In this document: positions 22,552 through 24,230 of the stretch, in pieces
How the letters are laid out: each line of letters begins with the position of its first letter
Position numbering within the stretch: the first letter of the stretch is position 1
Assembly: GCA_029933495.1 (NCBI GenBank)
Contig: JAOZOC010000004.1
Location: forward strand, 1-24,230
DNA: 24,230 nucleotides
Source of the DNA: Bacteroidales bacterium
GTDB lineage: Bacteria > Bacteroidota > Bacteroidia > Bacteroidales > JAADJA01
Direction of reading: 5' to 3'
Translations under genes and position numbers: made by a program
The notes under the pieces: generated by a model
Seen by the model: only the letters and a program-made list of their open reading frames with translations
The model's database searches: none
Told to the model about the DNA's origin: nothing

Positions 22552-24230
22552 CTATTTAACCACCTTCAACCCCAACTCATCCAACTGCTCATCAGAAATT
22601 CCTGAAGGTGAATCAATCATAACATCACGTCCGGCATTATTTTTAGGGAAGGCAATATAATCGCGGATAGAATCAGAGCCTCCGAAAAGAGCTACTAGCC
22701 TGTCGAAACCAAGAGCAATACCACCGTGAGGCGGAGCACCGTATTCAAAGGCATTCATCAGGAAACCGAATTGACTTTGCGCTTCCTCATCAGTAAAACC
22801 AAGTAATTTAAACATCCGCTTTTGTAAATCCTTATTATGTATTCTTATGGAGCCACCACCAATCTCGACACCATTTATAACCATATCATAAGCATTTGCT
22901 CTTACTTTCCCCGGATCAGTATTTATCAATTCAATATCTTCCTGCTTTGGTGAAGTAAACGGGTGGTGCATAGCATGCCAGCGCTCAGAATCTTCATTCC
23001 ATTCGAGTAACGGAAAATCAACTACCCAAAGTGGCTTATACACATCCGCATTTCTAAGTTCAAGACGATTGCCCATTTCAAGACGCAATTCATTGAGTGC
23101 TTTACGCGTTTTGTCAGTATCGCCTGCCAAAATCAGCATCAGGTCACCGGGCTTTGAATCAAATTTTTCAGCCCAACTCTTCAATGCATCCTTATCAAAA
23201 AATTTATCCACCGATGATTTGAAAGTTCCATCTTCATTATATTTAACATAAACAAGCCCCTGGGCCCCAATTTGCGGTTTTCTTACAAAATCAGTCAACT
23301 TGTCTAATTGTTTTCTTGAATAGTTCCCACAGCCATTTGCATTAATACCTACAACAAGTTCAGCATTATCAAACACTACAAAACCTTCTCCTTTTACAAG
23401 GTCATTAAGCTCAATGAATTTCATCCCGAAACGGATATCAGGTTTGTCAGAGCCATAGTATTTCATGGCATCATCATACGATATTCTGGGGAACTCATCA
23501 ATTTCAATTCCTTTTACCGTTTTAAAAAGATGTTTTGCAAGTCCTTCAAAGGTATTAAGAATATCCTCCTGTGTCACAAACGACATCTCACAGTCAATCT
23601 GAGTAAATTCCGGTTGACGGTCGGCACGCAGGTCTTCATCCCTGAAGCAGCGAACCAGTTGAAAATAACGGTCGTAACCGGCCACCATCAACAATTGTTT
23701 AAATGTTTGAGGTGATTGTGGCAAGGCATAAAACTGTCCGGTGTGCATCCTCGAAGGAACTACAAAATCACGCGCTCCTTCTGGTGTGGATTTTATCAAA
23801 AAAGGAGTTTCTATTTCAAAAAACTGCTCGGAATCAAGATACTTGCGGGTTTCAATCGATACTTTATGGCGAAGGGCAAGATTTTGCTTTACCGGATTAC
23901 GTCGAAGATCGAGATAACGGTATTTCATCCTGAGTTCATCACCTCCGTCGGTGTTGTCTTCAATTGTGAAAGGAGGTGTTTTCGATTCGTTCAGAATTTC
24001 AAACTCTCTCACAATTATTTCAATATCTCCGGTTGGCATTTTGGGGTTTTTATTACTTCTTTCGGCAACCTCCCCTGTAAGCTTAATCACGAATTCCCTT
24101 CCCAGTTTACGTGCTTTTTCGCAAAGTGCGGCATCGGTTTCCATATTAAACACAAGTTGTGTAATCCCATATCTGTCACGCAGATCAATAAAGGTCATCC
24201 CTCCGAGGTCTCTCGATTTTTGTACCCATC
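22552..24230 (-). CDS. aspS: Aspartyl-tRNA synthetase (5' end beyond window)
   Basis: AspS charges tRNA-Asp. 558 residues are visible and the frame is open through the right edge: before the internal Met at 24198 it reads WVQKSRDLGG, the usual AspS OB-fold sequence, so roughly 30 N-terminal residues are missing. It is a class IIb synthetase with the OB-fold anticodon domain, motif 2 FRDEDLRADRQPEFTQIDCE, a bacterial-type GAD insertion domain in the middle, motif 3 GIALGFDRLVALFGG, and the ending IAFPKNNAGRDVMIDSPSGI typical of AspS. Because asnS is present in the same window, this enzyme may be discriminating (Asp only) rather than charging tRNA-Asn as well; that is inference. Confidence 0.97.
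   Translation of the reverse strand, partial: WVQKSRDLGGMTFIDLRDRYGITQLVFNMETDAALCEKARKLGREFVIKLTGEVAERSNKNPKMPTGDIEIIVREFEILNESKTPPFTIEDNTDGGDELRMKYRYLDLRRNPVKQNLALRHKVSIETRKYLDSEQFFEIETPFLIKSTPEGARDFVVPSRMHTGQFYALPQSPQTFKQLLMVAGYDRYFQLVRCFRDEDLRADRQPEFTQIDCEMSFVTQEDILNTFEGLAKHLFKTVKGIEIDEFPRISYDDAMKYYGSDKPDIRFGMKFIELNDLVKGEGFVVFDNAELVVGINANGCGNYSRKQLDKLTDFVRKPQIGAQGLVYVKYNEDGTFKSSVDKFFDKDALKSWAEKFDSKPGDLMLILAGDTDKTRKALNELRLEMGNRLELRNADVYKPLWVVDFPLLEWNEDSERWHAMHHPFTSPKQEDIELINTDPGKVRANAYDMVINGVEIGGGSIRIHNKDLQKRMFKLLGFTDEEAQSQFGFLMNAFEYGAPPHGGIALGFDRLVALFGGSDSIRDYIAFPKNNAGRDVMIDSPSGISDEQLDELGLKVVK

Noticed and set aside
24196..24198. Internal Met at 24198 as the true start of aspS
   Set aside because: The frame continues to the window edge with conserved AspS residues, so the gene is cut and this Met is internal.
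1..24230. CRISPR arrays, insertion sequences, phage or defence genes
   Set aside because: No regularly spaced repeats, transposase, integrase or known defence domains were seen on either strand; the other open frames are shadows of the listed genes.

Overview
The window looks like an ordinary, AT-rich chromosomal segment of a member of the Bacteroidota, probably from Bacteroidales or a related order. The family clues are a TamL-type lipoprotein, a DAHP synthase fused to chorismate mutase, a Bacteroidota-type transglutaminase, and the phylum's promoter signature: TAnnTTTG at -7, sometimes with TTG about 18-22 bases upstream. Almost every transcription unit starts just after such an element, and Shine-Dalgarno sequences are not evident. 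I see no insertion sequence, prophage, CRISPR array, integrase or toxin-antitoxin pair.

Layout. 1-3688 (minus): the outer-membrane assembly lipoprotein TamL, followed 11 bases later by a RecD/UvrD-like helicase cut by the left edge. 3892-4153 (plus): a promoter, a decayed tRNA copy, an intact tRNA-Val(UAC) and a terminator. 4237-5253 (minus): an exported peroxiredoxin-like protein and tRNA-Gln(UUG). 5326-9009 (minus): hflX, lnt and an alpha/beta hydrolase that overlaps lnt by four bases. 9134-10778 (plus): corA and a small outer-membrane barrel protein. 10859-14496 (minus): asnS, rpoN and a divergent PAP2-like membrane protein one base after rpoN. 14850-16737 (plus): DAHP synthase/chorismate mutase and a PrsW-like membrane protein. 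16835-17923 (minus): dprA. 17994-22493 (plus): a GT28-like glycosyltransferase, lgt and a large secreted transglutaminase-like protein. 22552-24230 (minus): aspS, cut at its 5' end by the right edge.

Functional themes are envelope biogenesis (Lgt and Lnt for lipoprotein acylation, TamL as a lipoprotein client with an OM-assembly fold, small OM barrel, glycosyltransferase), translation (AsnS, AspS, two tRNAs, HflX), DNA metabolism (helicase, DprA), ion transport (CorA), aromatic amino-acid synthesis and sigma-54 transcription.

I found no convincing new multi-gene system. The most interesting items are: a PrsW-family protein that appears to have lost its catalytic residues; a PAP2-like protein with conservative changes in all three signature motifs, tightly coupled to rpoN; a perfect 20-bp inverted repeat in a divergent promoter region; a back-to-back dprA/glycosyltransferase promoter pair where both genes seem to use TTG starts; and a half-decayed tRNA beside tRNA-Val. 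Several gene starts were moved downstream of where the longest open frame would place them, because the promoter element lies inside the longer frame.
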